The notes under the pieces are model-generated. The model had not been told where the DNA came from, did not search any database, and saw only the letters and a program-made list of their open reading frames with translations. A stretch of DNA of 64,000 nt from contig CP084618.1 of NCBI GenBank assembly GCA_025917655.1, forward strand, positions 682,001 through 746,000, given 5' to 3'. The translations under genes were made by a program, and so were the position numbers. This document shows, piece by piece, positions 50,501 to 61,604 of this stretch. This stretch comes from Chlorella sorokiniana (taxonomy: Eukaryota; Chlorophyta; Trebouxiophyceae; Chlorellales; Chlorellaceae). Position 1 is the stretch's first letter. The number at the start of each line of letters is the position of its first letter.

Positions 50501-51463
50501 GGCCCTGGCACGCCCGCCCCCAAAGAATACTCGGCCGAGGCGATGCAGCGGGGGCAGCGGCAGGGCCCGACCAGCAGCAGCAGCAGCAGCAGCAGGAGAA
50601 CGGCGCCGGGGGGACGCGGCCTCAGACTCTGATGATGAGCAGGTGCTGGCTGGGCCTGCTCTTCTGTGCACGCCCGTGCTGTTCCTGTTCCCCCTCAAAG
50701 GGGTTGTGCTTGCCTCAGCGCTGCTCTGCGGGGGCTGATGTGCGTCCTGGCTGCTTCCCTGTGCAGGGGGCGGCGGGCGGCGGCCGACCTCAGGGCCGCT
50801 GGGCGCCAGCAAGAAGGCGCCCGAGGTGCGGCGCCGCGAGCTGCTGGGCGGCGGCGGCGCAGCCTGGCGGCCGCGTTGGCGGAGCTGTGCGAGCAGCGCG
50901 CGGCGGCGCTGCTGCGCCGCAGCACGGCAGCGAGGTGCTGGTGGAGGCGTGCTGCGGCGGCCAGGGAGGCCTGCTGGCAGACTGCCTGCAGGGCGGCCCA
51001 GCGCTGGCTGCCGTGCACGACGCGCTCGTGGCGGCGGTGGCCGACGGCAGCGCCGGCCCCGCTACCGGCGAGGCCGGCGGTCAGGAGGCAGGGGAAGAGG
51101 AGCCGGCGCTGTCCCACTTCTTCGGCAGCCGTGCGCTGCGCCGCCTGGTGCTCGCCTCGACGTGCGACGACGACGCGCCAGCCGCGGCGGCGGCAGCCGA
51201 GATTGTGGGCAAGCTGTGGCGTGGCGCTGCGGGGCCGCTGTGCGCCCTGGGTGCACACGCACGCGGCCAAGGTGCTGGCGGCGCTGCTCAAGTGCGGCGA
51301 GCCGTCTGTCAGGGCAGAGGCAGCCAAGGAGCTGGCGGCCGCGGTGCCTGGCAGCTTGGACGACTGGGCGGCCAAGCTGACGGGCGGCGGCGAGAAAGGC
51401 CCCGCCGCTCAGGGCCACTCGCAGAGTGCGGGCAAGAAGCCTAAGAACAAGCAGAAAGCGTGA
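47501..51463 (+). CDS. PUM3: Nucleolar Pumilio-repeat protein PUM3/Puf6 (APUM24 type)
   Basis: Ribosome biogenesis factor acting in 60S maturation. ATG at 47501 begins a basic nucleolar-type N-terminus (PAAKKHKQTKPTKPAPPAKL). Then RKERKELDKERKARRNKNFG and LIEEAKGLWEELRRHDLSAD lead into the Puf repeats: SHSASRIIQSCAKYGTAAER, LAKSPYGHFVVSKLVALAPK, LRHPAGCQVVDDLYA, NLMAAEFYGKEYVLF, LLHMVHTKEGAKAACMVLAY, WGHLALITALSVVDD and ELAEHKYGYRVLVQLLHPYG. The C-terminal CPL domain has LADCLQGGPALAAVHDALVA, HFFGSRALRRLVLAS and HTHAAKVLAALLKCGEPSVR, ending KKPKNKQKA. Several one-base frame slips occur in GC-rich exons of the second half (about 50.5-51.3 kb). Stop 51461-51463 and TGTAA at 51476-51480. The KLWEELRR...K..LV..I segment and K-rich tail distinguish PUM3 from cytoplasmic Pumilio. 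Confidence 0.9.
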
Positions 51464-52120
51464 CTGTGAGCATGCTGTAACGTGCTGGTGGTGCGGACTT
51501 TGCATAGTTGGCTTGCAGCCTGGGGCTTTGACGCAACGGCACGAGCAGCGGGCCCTCGGTCCGTGCCGAGTCGTTGCCAAGCGAGGGGCAGGAGCCGTGC
51601 ATGTGGGGAGGCTGCACAAGTGGGAGCGCTGCAGAGTTGACTGCCTCTTGCTGCCGTTGTCCCTTCAAAGGCTGGGCTTGTGTAGTATCCTGGTGTAGTG
51701 CCCTGATGACAGCAGCTTGCTTTGAGTGCTCACTTGGCATTCTGGTGTATCAAAGCACTATTGTTACAGGCAGTGAACAGGCGTCGAATACGCTGGTTTC
51801 GCACTATAGACGATCTAGGTCACTGGTGGCATTTCAAGCAGTTGCAAGCAGTTTGACAAGACATAGGCTGTCTGTGCACGCAGTACTGATGCAAAGAATT
51901 GCTGCGGACTGCTGGTTAGTTTGCTGGCTGAAGAGGTCATGCTCTCACCAAGGCTTCAGCAACCCATCTGGGTAAACAGCTGTGTGATGCACAGCTGGGC
52001 TTGACCGTCTCCATAGCTGCTCGCTTATGGAAACTACAAGCTGCTTAGTCCAACCATCTTCTGAAAATATCTGGTATAAAGTAGAAATGTCCTGCAGAAG
52101 AAAGCAAGAAGATGTGCAAA
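51464..52120. other. Intergenic stretch
   Basis: About 657 bp between convergent genes. No exon, repeat or RNA gene is evident. Confidence 0.4.
51476..51480 (+). terminator. TGTAA polyadenylation signal of PUM3
   Basis: TGTAA 13 bp after the PUM3 stop codon. Confidence 0.55.
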
Positions 52121-53091
52121 TCAGAAGTTAAGGCTGCAGGTTGATGCATTTGTACCGGTGCAGGACCTGCGGCGAGCCTCATCACCTGTCAGCAGCTCCT
52201 GAGGGTCTCCAAACAGCGCAAGGAAGGCCACTGTTGCGATGCTCCCAGCAGCAAAAGCCACAGCAGCGTCTGGCACAAGGTCACCCGCTGCCCCCAGATC
52301 CTCGTTGCAGGCCACGCCAAGCGCAATGCATCGTTGCTCCAATTGACGCTACTCCCAGCGCAAACGAGATCCTCGCCATCAGGGCAGACTCTTCAGCCCA
52401 GAAGGCAAACAGCCTGGCAAGACCTGCAGGTGGACTGGGGAATTGTGCGAATTAAGGCAGGAACAGGGGTGCACAGCCACGTGGCTGTGTAGCTTGACAT
52501 CTGCCACTGAATAGCTGCTCGATACAACTGCAGCCAGAGCAGCAGTCGCAGGCGCACCAGCCAGGAAGAGGGGGATGCAGGGCACCAGTGGAGAGAGGGT
52601 GCCCAGGTCAGCAGCCTGTCGGACGGCATCTGCAGACATGGCCAGCGCAGCCATGCCTGCCAGCAGAAGGTTGGATTTAAGGGTGCTGCCTCCCTCCCAA
52701 AAGCAAATCACAGCTCTGTGCTTCCCAGTAACAGCGCCACTGGGATGGCAAAGGCATGCCATTTGGGAGCTTGAGTGCTGCCTGCAGGGTTTGCGGCAGC
52801 AGGGCACAAGGGTGACATGATGAGGGACCTCAACATGTAGGACGCGCAAGTAATGCGTGCAACCTCAGGCTGGCCACCGAGAGTTTGTTGTACAGCGTAG
52901 CTGCGTCTGGCACTGTACCTGGCGTGGGTGGGGGCGGCGGGGGCGGACTGGCCGGAGGGGCCTGGCTGGGCGCCGGGTGAATGCGATGCGTGATCAGCGT
53001 ATTGAGTGCTGCCATGCATGCACACAGCATCACTAGGTTGGTCAAACCGACCAGCCGCGACCAGTGCTCTTGGGCTAAACGAAACCGCCAT
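52121..53091 (-). CDS. Hypothetical multi-pass membrane protein
   Basis: Not recognised. ATG at 53091 lies inside the left arm of a large inverted duplication. The first open segment runs MAVSFSPRALVAAGRFDQPS onward to ASYMLRSLIMSPLCPAAANP and KWHAFAIPVALLLGSTEL. Further segments, reached by splicing or a one-base slip, are hydrophobic: NLLLAGMAALAMSADAVRQA, PLFLAGAPATAALAAVVSSS, ALMARISFALGVASIG and DAAVAFAAGSIATVAFLALF, the last leading to a stop at 52121-52123. About five predicted membrane spans with polar, negatively charged links. Exon borders are only partly clear. A second, shorter open frame at the left-arm start (LVMLCACMAALNTL) is conserved in both arms, so the true reading frame of exon 1 is uncertain. 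Confidence 0.45.
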
Positions 53092-53490
53092 GGCGGCGTT
53101 TTGCAGCGGGACTGTTGGGTGCATCAGTCTGCTGCAAAACGCCGCCATGGCGGTTTCGTTTAGCCCCAGACCTCTGGTCGCGGGTGGTCGGCTTGACCAA
53201 CCTAGTGATGCTGTGTGCATGCATGGCAGCACTCAATACGCTGGTGACGCATAGCATTCACCGGGCGCCCAGCCAGGCCCCTCGGGCCAGCCCGCCCCCG
53301 CCGCCCCCACTCACGCCAGGTACAGCGCCAGCCAGACGCAGCTCCACATCCACATGACAACCTGCTTCGTCACAATTGCAGGCTATTTTGCATGCCCTAC
53401 ATGTTGAGGTGCCTCGTCAGCCCCCCGTCTGCCCCCCTGCCGCAAACTCAGCAGGCAGCGCCCCAGCTCCTGAATGGCAGCAGCGCAGGG
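52745..53490. repeat. Large imperfect inverted duplication with perfect 36-bp core arms
   Basis: Left arm about 52745-53107, right arm about 53131-53490. The inner 36 bp are a perfect inverted match (53072-53107 against 53131-53166), centred on ccgccatggcgg, with a 23-bp spacer (53108-53130). Further out the arms still align with scattered differences, for example around tgtgcatgcatggcagcact and cctacatgttgaggt. Arm ends are my estimate by eye. The arms carry the 5' part of the minus-strand membrane-protein gene pointing outward. Confidence 0.8.
53147..53490 (+). pseudogene. Outward-facing partial copy of the membrane-protein gene
   Basis: The right arm repeats the start region: ATG at 53147 gives MAVSFSPRPLVAGGRLDQPS but stops at 53254 after 35 residues unless spliced. 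The alternative frame LVMLCACMAALNTLVTHSIH is shared with the left arm. Similarity ends near 53490, before any of the hydrophobic exons, so this is a truncated copy. It could still supply a divergent promoter or an antisense transcript. Confidence 0.5.
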
Positions 53491-54547
53491 TGAAAGGAAA
53501 CCATCCAGCACGCGCGCCCTGCACGGAAATACAAACCAAGCAGCCAGGCATCAACACAGGCGCTGGAGCGGCGGCGCTGCAGGCCCAACAAAAAGGCAAG
53601 TGTCTTGCAGGCCCAAACCAGCCTGAACCTGCCATTCTAGGTCTACAGGCTCGCCCACAGGCTCTCCAAGGGACGGGGCACGTAGAGAGGCCTGACACGC
53701 CCCCTCAGAAGCCCTCAGCTCCCCTTACCACGAAGCTAACAGCCACTGGCATCCACTTTCAGTTCAGCTTGACTTGTCTTCCCAAAGGTCTGGCTCACCT
53801 CAACCAAAAGAACTCTTCTCCTGTGCGGAAGGTTCTGGACGGGGTCGCAGACGGCTGTATATCAGCGCAACAGGGGTTGAATAAACGATAACACACTGGC
53901 ACAAGGTGATAGCCTGGAATCAGGCCAAGCACTGAAGAGGGCTTCTTTCGGGCAAAAGAGGTGGGATGAAACCACGATTGTGTGCTGTCCCTGGTCAACT
54001 GAAGTTGCCAGGCGCCATCTTCATGTGCTGACTGGCGTTGCTGCAGGCGTGAACGAGTTGGGCAGACTAAGAGCACCATGTGAGACCGGCGCTTGAATAC
54101 GTCGATGCGGCCGCCTGCCGCGGCGAGGCAATTGAACAAAGTACGCAGGCTGGAACCCAGGTATGTGATACTGGAAATGTTTACCAGTATGAAACCTTGT
54201 TAACAAGGGATCGAGAGTATGCAAGTTTCTGGTGTCATGAAGTATGCTGGTGCTGGCCTGTCGAACTCGTTCGGCGAGCGTCCAAAGGAGCTTGCATGGC
54301 GGTGCAGGCAAGACCAGTCTATCAATCTTGTCCATGCGCGTTGATACCTGTCAGCATATAGACTGTAACAAATGCCCTTGCATGCACACACCCGGGACGA
54401 GGAGGCGAGGAGAGGAAATGACCTTGAACCGTCATCGCAGCATGCACGCCAGCGCCATGCTGGCTTGTTCCTGTCACTTCAAACTCATGACCGGCCAAGC
54501 TCCTTACTGCAGAAAGGCGACACAACTTATCATTAAAACCATCTATC
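53491..54547. other. Non-coding or unresolved stretch
   Basis: About 1.05 kb. Open segments on both strands (for example minus 53795-54139 and 54021-54335) have no motif, start context or splice partners that convince me. It must contain the promoter of the gene at 54548. Confidence 0.35.
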
Positions 54548-56032
54548 ATGCAGGTTGTGGCAGCCCTGTCGCAGGCGTGGCAGTGGCTTTACGACGTGTT
54601 CCCGCCGATTCCCGGGACGGAGTGGCATTACAACAGGCTCGCTCAGGCCAGGCGGGAATGGAACGAGGAAGGGAACAAGCCTCGGGGAAGGGAACAAGCC
54701 TCGGGGAGAGCGGGACCTGGCCAAGCTGCATACTGCTGAAAAAGAGATGCTATGGTTGGAAGAGCAATATTACGCGGTGGGCTGAATGTTCGGGAAGAGG
54801 CAGCAGCGCCCAGTGAAGTGTGGTGTCCCACTGCAGAATGGGACTGGGGTGGTGGCGTTGCGCGGGTGTCCTGGTCGTGCTGCTTTTGACTCTATGACAT
54901 GTGCTGCAGTTCTGGGCAGACCATCATGAGCTTGCTGCACGTAAGTGGAAGAGGACCGCCAGAGTGCCCAAGTGCCAGGGCTGCGTCGGCGGCGCCCTGG
55001 TGCCCCGCGCCTCTCTGCCTCTTTCGCAGCCCAGGCAGCCTACCTGCGGCGCGGCAGCGCCAGACGGATGAGGAGCTGAGCGCATTGCAAGAGGGTCGCA
55101 AATCACGTCTCGTTGCCCGGGCTCGCTTGGAGGTGGATGAGGGCCCTGTGGCGGCGCTGCGGGCGCTGGCGCCTGGGGACTTGTGCGCTGTGTGTCACCA
55201 CGAGCTCGAGCAGGTAAGGAAGGGCTTGCGGTGGAGGAGCATTGCACACAGGTGTCTTGCCTTGCCTTTCTACTGGGTTAACGGCCAGTGTCAGCTGCCT
55301 GGGTTTGTGGCTATGCGGGTGCAAGGCCAGCTTTCTGACATGTTGTGTGTCGTAGGCTGAGTGGAATGAGCAGGGCTTGCGCAAGGACTGCGACAGTATA
55401 GAGGAAGATTGCCGAGCTGCCGGGATGCTGCCTCCACTTGAGGAGGAGGGCGAGCCGCAGCCGCCGCAGCAGGCGCAGCAACAGCAGCAACAGCAGCACG
55501 CACCAGCCCCACAGCGGCAGGCAGCACCTGCGGCATCGCCAAAAGTGGCTGCCAGCGTGTTTGACGAGGATGCAGCCGCCTGCAAGGTCAGCACGCCGCA
55601 GGGCGCTGCCGACACGCGGAGCAGCAGCGCGCTGCAAGCCGCAGCAGCGTCGGCGGGGCAGGGGCGGGAGCTGTAGGCTGCGCTGCTTCGCGCACCGGAG
55701 CGCCGGGCGGCTGCTGACTGGCTGCAGTTGCTGCGACGATATGCTGCTGTGCTGTGCTGTGCTGTGAACAGGCTGTGGAGGACCCTGCAGCTGCGTTGCT
55801 GCTCTGGCCCGACTTCTGCGACACTGCCGTAACTTCTCCAGCCTTCAACGGAGCGCAGTGGCCACCTGGCGAGTGGCAGAAGGTGGCGTCTTACACTCTC
55901 GAATTTTGCTGTCCGAATCGTGAGCAGCAGCGCGCGGCATGCAGGGCAGCGCAGAGGGAAGGGCACACGCAGCGGCAGGGCAGGGGGAAGGACAGGGAGC
56001 AGGCAGCACAGGCGCAGCAAGCGAGGCGCTGA
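54548..56032 (+). CDS. Hypothetical protein, family unknown
   Basis: ATG at 54548 (MQVVAALSQAWQWLYDVFPP) continues IPGTEWHYNRLAQARREWNE, then ERDLAKLHTAEKEMLWLEEQ, DEELSALQEGRKSRLVARAR, VAALRALAPGDLCAVCHHEL, AEWNEQGLRKDCDSIEEDCR, a Q/P-rich linker (55440-55540) and a final exon ALLLWPDFCDTAVTSPAFNG with WPPGEWQKVASYTLEFCCPN. A CxxC-H segment (CAVCHHE) and paired cysteines near the end could bind metal. No signal peptide or membrane span. The first coding exon contains a 19-bp direct duplication that shifts the frame. Stop at 56030-56032. Convergent with the THP3/LENG8-like gene. I do not recognise the family. Confidence 0.5.
54666..54703. repeat. 19-bp tandem duplication inside an exon
   Basis: The 19-bp unit gaagggaacaagcctcggg occurs twice in a row. 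Because 19 is not a multiple of 3, it moves the reading frame between EWNEEGNKPRG and ERDLAKLHTAEK, which both look genuine. Confidence 0.7.
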
Positions 56033-56401
56033 CAGCAGGGAAGCAGCGTCCAGCAGGTGTGCGGCCCTCGGCCGCTGCGTCGTCGTCGAGCGGGCCAGGA
56101 GGGCGGGCATGGGCGGCGGGCCTTGCGACCAGGTGTCTGTCCGGCACGGCGCCGCCGGGCAGGAATGAAAACGCAGAGGGGCTCTCCAAACGACACCACC
56201 GTGCTGCCGTGTGCTGCCCCCCGCGGCTGCCTCCTGCTGCTGCCCTCGCCCGCAGCGCAGACCTGCGCACCGCAACGCCCCCATGAACGCGCGGCGAACC
56301 GCGGTCGCGGCAGCAGCTGGCCGCCACTCCCAGGCCGCCGCGTGGCGCTCTGCGCGGCGGCCCGGCGCCGAGGGCACCGCCGCCGCGCCGGGCGCCCCGC
56401 C
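56033..56401. other. Convergent 3' region
   Basis: 369 bp between two convergent stops, low-complexity and GC-rich. Long open frames cross it on both strands but look like composition effects. Confidence 0.4.
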
Positions 56402-59400
56402 CTACTGCATCGCGCTCTTCAGAAAGTCGTCGAGCGAGAGGTTGGCGTCGTCGTGCGCCACCCGCTCCTTGGGCTCCGGCATCTTGAGCTGCCCCGCGCT
56501 CGCCTTGCAGTCCAGCGCCGCGGCGGCCGGCGGCTCGGGCGCGCCCTGCAGCACGCCGCCGCACTCGAGCAGGAAGTCGATGCAGTCGCGGCAGCCCACT
56601 GCCAGATCAACCTGCGGGCGCAGGGGAACGGCGGCTGTGGAGTGGGAGCGGCGGGGAGCTGCAGGGATGCAGGCCGAACGGGGACGGAAGCACAGGCACA
56701 GCGTTTGTGCAGGTGTGTGCCGGCGGCAGCAAGAGGGTGGGGCGGCAGCCTGCGGCGCTGCGGCACGCTGGAGGGCATGAGGGCCGGCAGTGGCATCTGC
56801 CACCCACCTGGGGCGCATGCTCGCCCTCAAAGTGCGCCTCGATGCAGCCCGGCAGCGGCTCCCCAGCGCTGCCGCTGCTGCCGGCCGCGGCGCCAGGAGC
56901 CGCCGCCGCCGCCGCCGCCGCCGGGGCGCCCGCCCCCGGCGGCCGACACCTCGCCGCCGTCCCCGCTGCGCTCACTGGCCTCACCACCCACCGAATCAGA
57001 CTCACCTGCGGCGCCCCTGCCGCTGCCCGGCGCGGTGGGCTTGGCAGCGGCGGGGGCGCCGGACGTGGTGCGGCGCGGCGGCGCGACAAAGCCCAGCAGC
57101 GCGGCGAGGAAGGGCACCGGCAGGGTGGGCAGGAAGGCTTTGGTCAGCACTTTGAGGGCATCGTACCGCAGCGCCGGTACAGCCAGGTCCATCAGCGCCC
57201 TGCCCAGCCCGGCGGCGGGTGCGCTGGCATACAGGCGGAAGAAGCCGGGGTAGTCGGCGGCCGCCAGCGCCGAGCGCACAGCGAGCGCGTGCGCCACCCG
57301 CTGGTCGGCCCTTTCCTGCGCGGGCGGGCGGCAGGGAGCAGAAGCGGCAGGCCGATCGAGGCTTTTGCTTGCCACGCAAGCAGCAGGTCCACGCCGGCAA
57401 TCAGCACTCAGCCCGGCCAGCCGCTCGTGCCAGCTGGCAGGCCAAGCGTGGAGGCACGGCCCAGCGACAGGCTGGGAAGGCTGGGGAGCACCGCTCGTCG
57501 GCTGGGGCTGCGGGGTGCGGCTGCGGCTGGGCGGCAGCGCCGCAGCGCCGCACCTCAGGCGTGATCTTCTTCAGAGTGTTGAGCAGCTGCAGCATCTCGC
57601 CGTGCTTGGCGTGCACGCTCTGGTACAGGATGCGGTACGCCAGCATCTCGCACCGGCAGCCGGGCGCCCTCTGCGGGTGCAGGCCGTCAGGCGGGCGGAT
57701 AAGCGCGAAGCACAAAACAAGCAGCGCAGCGAGCCAAGCGCTGTTTCTCCCTTGCAGCTGGCCACGCAGCGCCGCGCAGGGGTGTATGGGGTGCGGCCAC
57801 ACAAGGGGCAGGAGGGCGTGCTGTGCAGGGCCGCCGGCAGGGTGTACCGCCTGCCCCGCGGCCGCGCCCACCGTTGTACAGCACCCGCAGCTGCTGCTGG
57901 CACTGGTTGTACTCGGCGACGTCGCCGTACTCAAGAGCGGCGCGGGCGTGCGCCTCATACACCTACGACAGTGATTTCGTGATGATTGTATGTGTATGAG
58001 TGGTTGTGGTGGTGGGGGCACAGCAGAGCCGGCAGCTGCACTGGGGGCACGCCCGCAGGCCGCGAACGAGCGCGGGACCAGGCATCCGCCGCATAGCGGT
58101 GCTGCAGCCCTAATGCCCCACCCAGTAACTGCGGCAGCCCTCCCTGGTCCGCACACACCACCCGGCACCGCTCGCGGCTCATTGTCCCCCCCCACCGCTC
58201 GCGGCTCATTTGTCCCCCCACCCACACCCCCACGCGCATGCACTCACACGCACCAAACCCAAACACACAAACAGTGCCCACCTGCACCGCCAAGTCGTTC
58301 CTGATGTGCTGCACTGTGCAGTCTTGGCGCATGCCCTGCACCAGCAGCCAGCCAGCCAGAACCTTGGGCAAAAACGGCGATGCAGCGGCACGAGCGGGGC
58401 GGCGGGAAGCACGGGGCCAGCCAATCTGTCCAGCTGTTGCTTCAACTCTCTTATCGCTAGCATCCCAGTTCTACAATCATTGCTGAGCTGTTGCATTTCA
58501 CTTACCTTGAGCTGGTCCAGGGCGTAAAAGTAGTTCACGGCGCCGTCCCGCAGCAGCCCCACCAGCCGCCGCAGCGCCGCCCGCAGCACCGGCTCGGGCC
58601 TGCACCCGCCGGGCAGCAACCTCATCAGCCAAACCGCGCCCAGCATGCAAGCATGCATGCATGCGATCGCAGATGCAGGCGCTGTGCACGGGGTGTGGTT
58701 CGCATGGGGGCTGCCTGCAGCGCACGCAGAGCGGGCGCAGCGCAGCGTGGGCGCCTCGCCTGACTGTGGTCGGGTCGGGGGCTGAGGTGAGGCGGAAGTA
58801 GCTCTTCTCCAGCTCCTGGCAGGTGCCCTGCAGGCGGAACACAAGGCAGCGCTTACCCACAGACACAAAAGGCAGTGCAGAAAAGTCGAGAGACCTCTAA
58901 GACTGCAATGAGAAAGGGTAGCCACAACCCGTGCAAGGCGACGAGGCCCATGGCCGCAGGCCAGCCGCCGCGTTCGTGCGAGCGGTTTGGCCCCGAAGCC
59001 CGGTGGGAGCAAAGCACGCAGCATGGACAGCGTGCACAGCGTGCACAGCGTGCACAGCGTCGCGCCTTGATGGCCACCGCGTCCCAGTTGGGCTCCTCGT
59101 CGCTCTCCCCCTCCTCCATCATCGCCGCCAGCTGGCGCCGCCGCTCCTCCATGTGCCACCCGGCGCCGCCGCTCCTGCCCCTGCGCACCAACAGCAACTG
59201 CCCAGCTCAACCTCGCGCAACGCAGGAAAAGCTCAAGATTTGTAGAGGAGAACAGAAACGTAAGAGCACAGGAACAGGAAGCAGACAAGGCCAGGCCCGG
59301 CGCGGGGCAGAGTCGCCGCCACACGCGCCTGCTGTCCTGGAAGCGCCCCGCCCGCTTCTTGCGCCGCTGGCGCTCGGAGCGGGACCACCCATCGCCGTCT

Positions 59401-61604
59401 GCACAGCAGGGGCAGCAGGCGGGCAGCAGGGGCAGGGGGCACCATCAGCCACCAGCTTGTGTGGGGATGTAGAGGCAGGGGTTGACCAAGGCAAACGCCG
59501 CAAGGAGGCAGCTCAGTGACATGCACCAGGAGAGAAGAGGCGCAGGGAGGGGGTACCCCCAAGCATGCGGCAACAGCTGCCCACCCGAGTCTGAGCGAGA
59601 AGACTCGCTGTCGTCTCGGTAGGCGCGCTTGCGCTGCCGCCGCCCGCCCCGACGTCGAGCCGCTGCCGCTGCGCCCCGCCCGGCCTGCCGCTGCTGCTGC
59701 AGCCGCTGCAGCGCGGCGGCGGCCTGCTGCTGCTTCTGCTGGCGCTGCTGCTGCTGCAGGGAAGCGGCGGCGGCGGCCCCTCCCCACCCATGGAAGGCCT
59801 GGCCGCCCGCCGCCGCGCCTGCCGCCGCCGCCGCGGGCCCGCTCACCGCCGCCACCTCGGCCAGCAGCGCCGCCGCGTCGCCCGCTGTTTGGGAGAGGTC
59901 GGGCAGCGGCATCGCCCCCAATCTCGCGTCCACAGCTCGCCTGCAACACAGGCAAGCCGTCACGCCGTCGCCGCGACTCGCGAGCAACAGGTTCAAAAGG
60001 ATCAGCAGCAGCGCGCCGCGGCGCCCTTAATCCGCTGCAGACACAGCACCCACAAGGCTGCTTCAAGTAAAAAGAGGACCAATACATTGTTGCAGTGCTG
60101 TGCCGCCACCCACCTGAGGCCTGCGCGTCTGCGATCACCTTCTTGAGCACATCCTGCAGCTTGGGCCGCTGGCGCTGCAGGGGGAGATGGGGCGGAGGCG
60201 CAAGGGCGGCAGCGATATGTCAGGCACAGAGAACCAAGCGCCGTTTTGGGGTGAAGCAAATTTGTTCAGCGATGAAAGCTTGCTGCCTGCCGGATTGGTG
60301 TGACGACCACGCCGGGAAGACTGGCGTCAGCGACACATTTTTTTGAACAATGGCATGATGTGCGTTTGAACAATGGCATGATGTGCGGGTGCAACAAGAG
60401 AGCGTTGTGTGGGTGCAACAAGAGAGCGTTGTGTGGGTGCAGCAAAACAAACTGTTGTGGGTGCCGGGCGCCGCTCACCAGATCGCTAGCCTTGAAGGCG
60501 CGCTCCACATAAGCCTTCAGCGCGGGTGGCCACTGCTGCGGCGACAGCGCCGCCGCCGCCTGCTGCTGCGCCGCGGCCCCTACCTGCACGCGCGTGTACG
60601 CCGGGCCCGCGGCGGCGGCCCCCGCCGCGCCGCCGCCGCCCAGCTTGGCGGCGGCCTGCTGGAAAGCGGCGACCAGCGGGTTGGCGGGCTCGGGCGGCTT
60701 GGGCTTGGGCAGCTGCGGTCGGATGGAGAAGCCGCGCCGTCCGCCAGCCGGCAGCGGCGGGTTGGCCAGCGACGCGGGGGGGCACCGCCGAGTAGCTGTC
60801 CGACGCGTAGCGCTGCTGCTGCGCCTGCTGCGCGTGCTGCGCGTGCTGGGCGGTGACTGCGGCGGCCGCCGCCGACGGCGAGGCCGCCGCCGACGGCGGG
60901 GGGCTGGGGCGGCGGCGCGGGGCTGGCAGCGGGCGGCTGGGCGCCGCTGGGCCACCCTCCCGCACCCTGAGGCCTGCGCAGCAGCATGGGGACGGAGCGG
61001 CTGTCAGGAGGCACACGCACGCTTCACCAAAAACTGTCCTGCCCAGCACACACAGGGCGCGCTGCACACAGAGGACCCAGCTGTTTGGCGCAGCAAGCAG
61101 GCCGCACCTGGCATAGGCTTGGCCTGCGTGCTGCTGCCAGGCCTGGGCCTGGCTGCCTCCATACTGCTGCTGCTGCTGCTGCCAGTAGTATTGGTCATAT
61201 GAGGCTTGGGTGCCCGCTGGGTAGGCGCCGTAACTGCCATACTGCTGCTGCTGCGGCTGCTGCTGCTGCCACTGCTGCCCATACCCCGGGTACGCCTGGC
61301 CGTAAGCTGCATAGTAGGCCGCGTGAGCAGCGGAGTAGCCGGATGGGTCGCTGCCTGCGGCTGCTGGCTGGCCGGGTGGCGACGGCTGCGCAGCGGCGGC
61401 GGTGCTGGGCGGCGGCGGGGGCTGGGCATACTGCTGCGGCCACTGCTGCCCTCCCGCCCCTGCGTACGCCTGCCACTGCTGCTGCTGGTGCTGTGACCAC
61501 TGGTTGGACTGTGCGTAACCAGCCGCTGGCTGCTGTGGGTCTGCGGGCGGCAGCGGGGGCTGCCCAGGAGGGGTGGGCTGCACTACCCAGCTTGAGTTCG
61601 CCAT
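56402..61604 (-). CDS. SAC3/GANP-domain protein of the THP3/LENG8 type
   Basis: Nuclear mRNA-processing factor; yeast Thp3 and human LENG8 are the named relatives. ATG at 61604 starts MANSSWVVQPTPPGQPPLPP, then a long Q/Y/G/P-rich low-complexity region (AYYAAYGQAYPGYGQQWQQQ), an A-rich segment, and RGGRRQRKRAYRDDSESSRS. The SAC3 domain follows: DEEPNWDAVAIK, GTCQELEKSYFRLTSAPDPT, RDGAVNYFYALDQLK, RQDCTVQHIRNDLAVQVYEA, EYGDVAEYNQCQQQLRVLYN, EMLAYRILYQSVHAKHGEML, VAHALAVRSALAAADYPGFF and YDALKVLTKAFLPTLPVPFL. The C-terminus is LDDFLKSAMQ with the stop at 56402-56404. The GTCQ..EK.Y.RLT.APDP..VRP, IRQD.TVQ.IR and NQCQ.QL..LY blocks are shared with LENG8 and plant SAC3A. More than ten exons. Tandem on the same strand with the O-fucosyltransferase-like gene. 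Confidence 0.85.
59028..59062. repeat. Short tandem repeat of a 9-bp unit
   Basis: About four copies of cagcgtgca in an intron of the THP3/LENG8-like gene. Confidence 0.7.

Noticed and set aside
52745-53490. The inverted repeat as terminal repeats of a DNA transposon
   Set aside because: The spacer is only 23 bp and there is no transposase or target-site duplication; the arms carry host-gene exon sequence, so an inverted duplication is the better reading.
55103-56377. Open minus-strand frame of about 420 codons opposite the unrecognised plus-strand gene
   Set aside because: Low-complexity composition (A, P, R, C, S), no motif, and the opposite strand has spliced, protein-like blocks. It is an effect of high GC and few stops.
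58206-59324. Long minus-strand open frame of about 370 codons
   Set aside because: It runs through several introns of the THP3/LENG8-like gene; only short parts of it are true exons.
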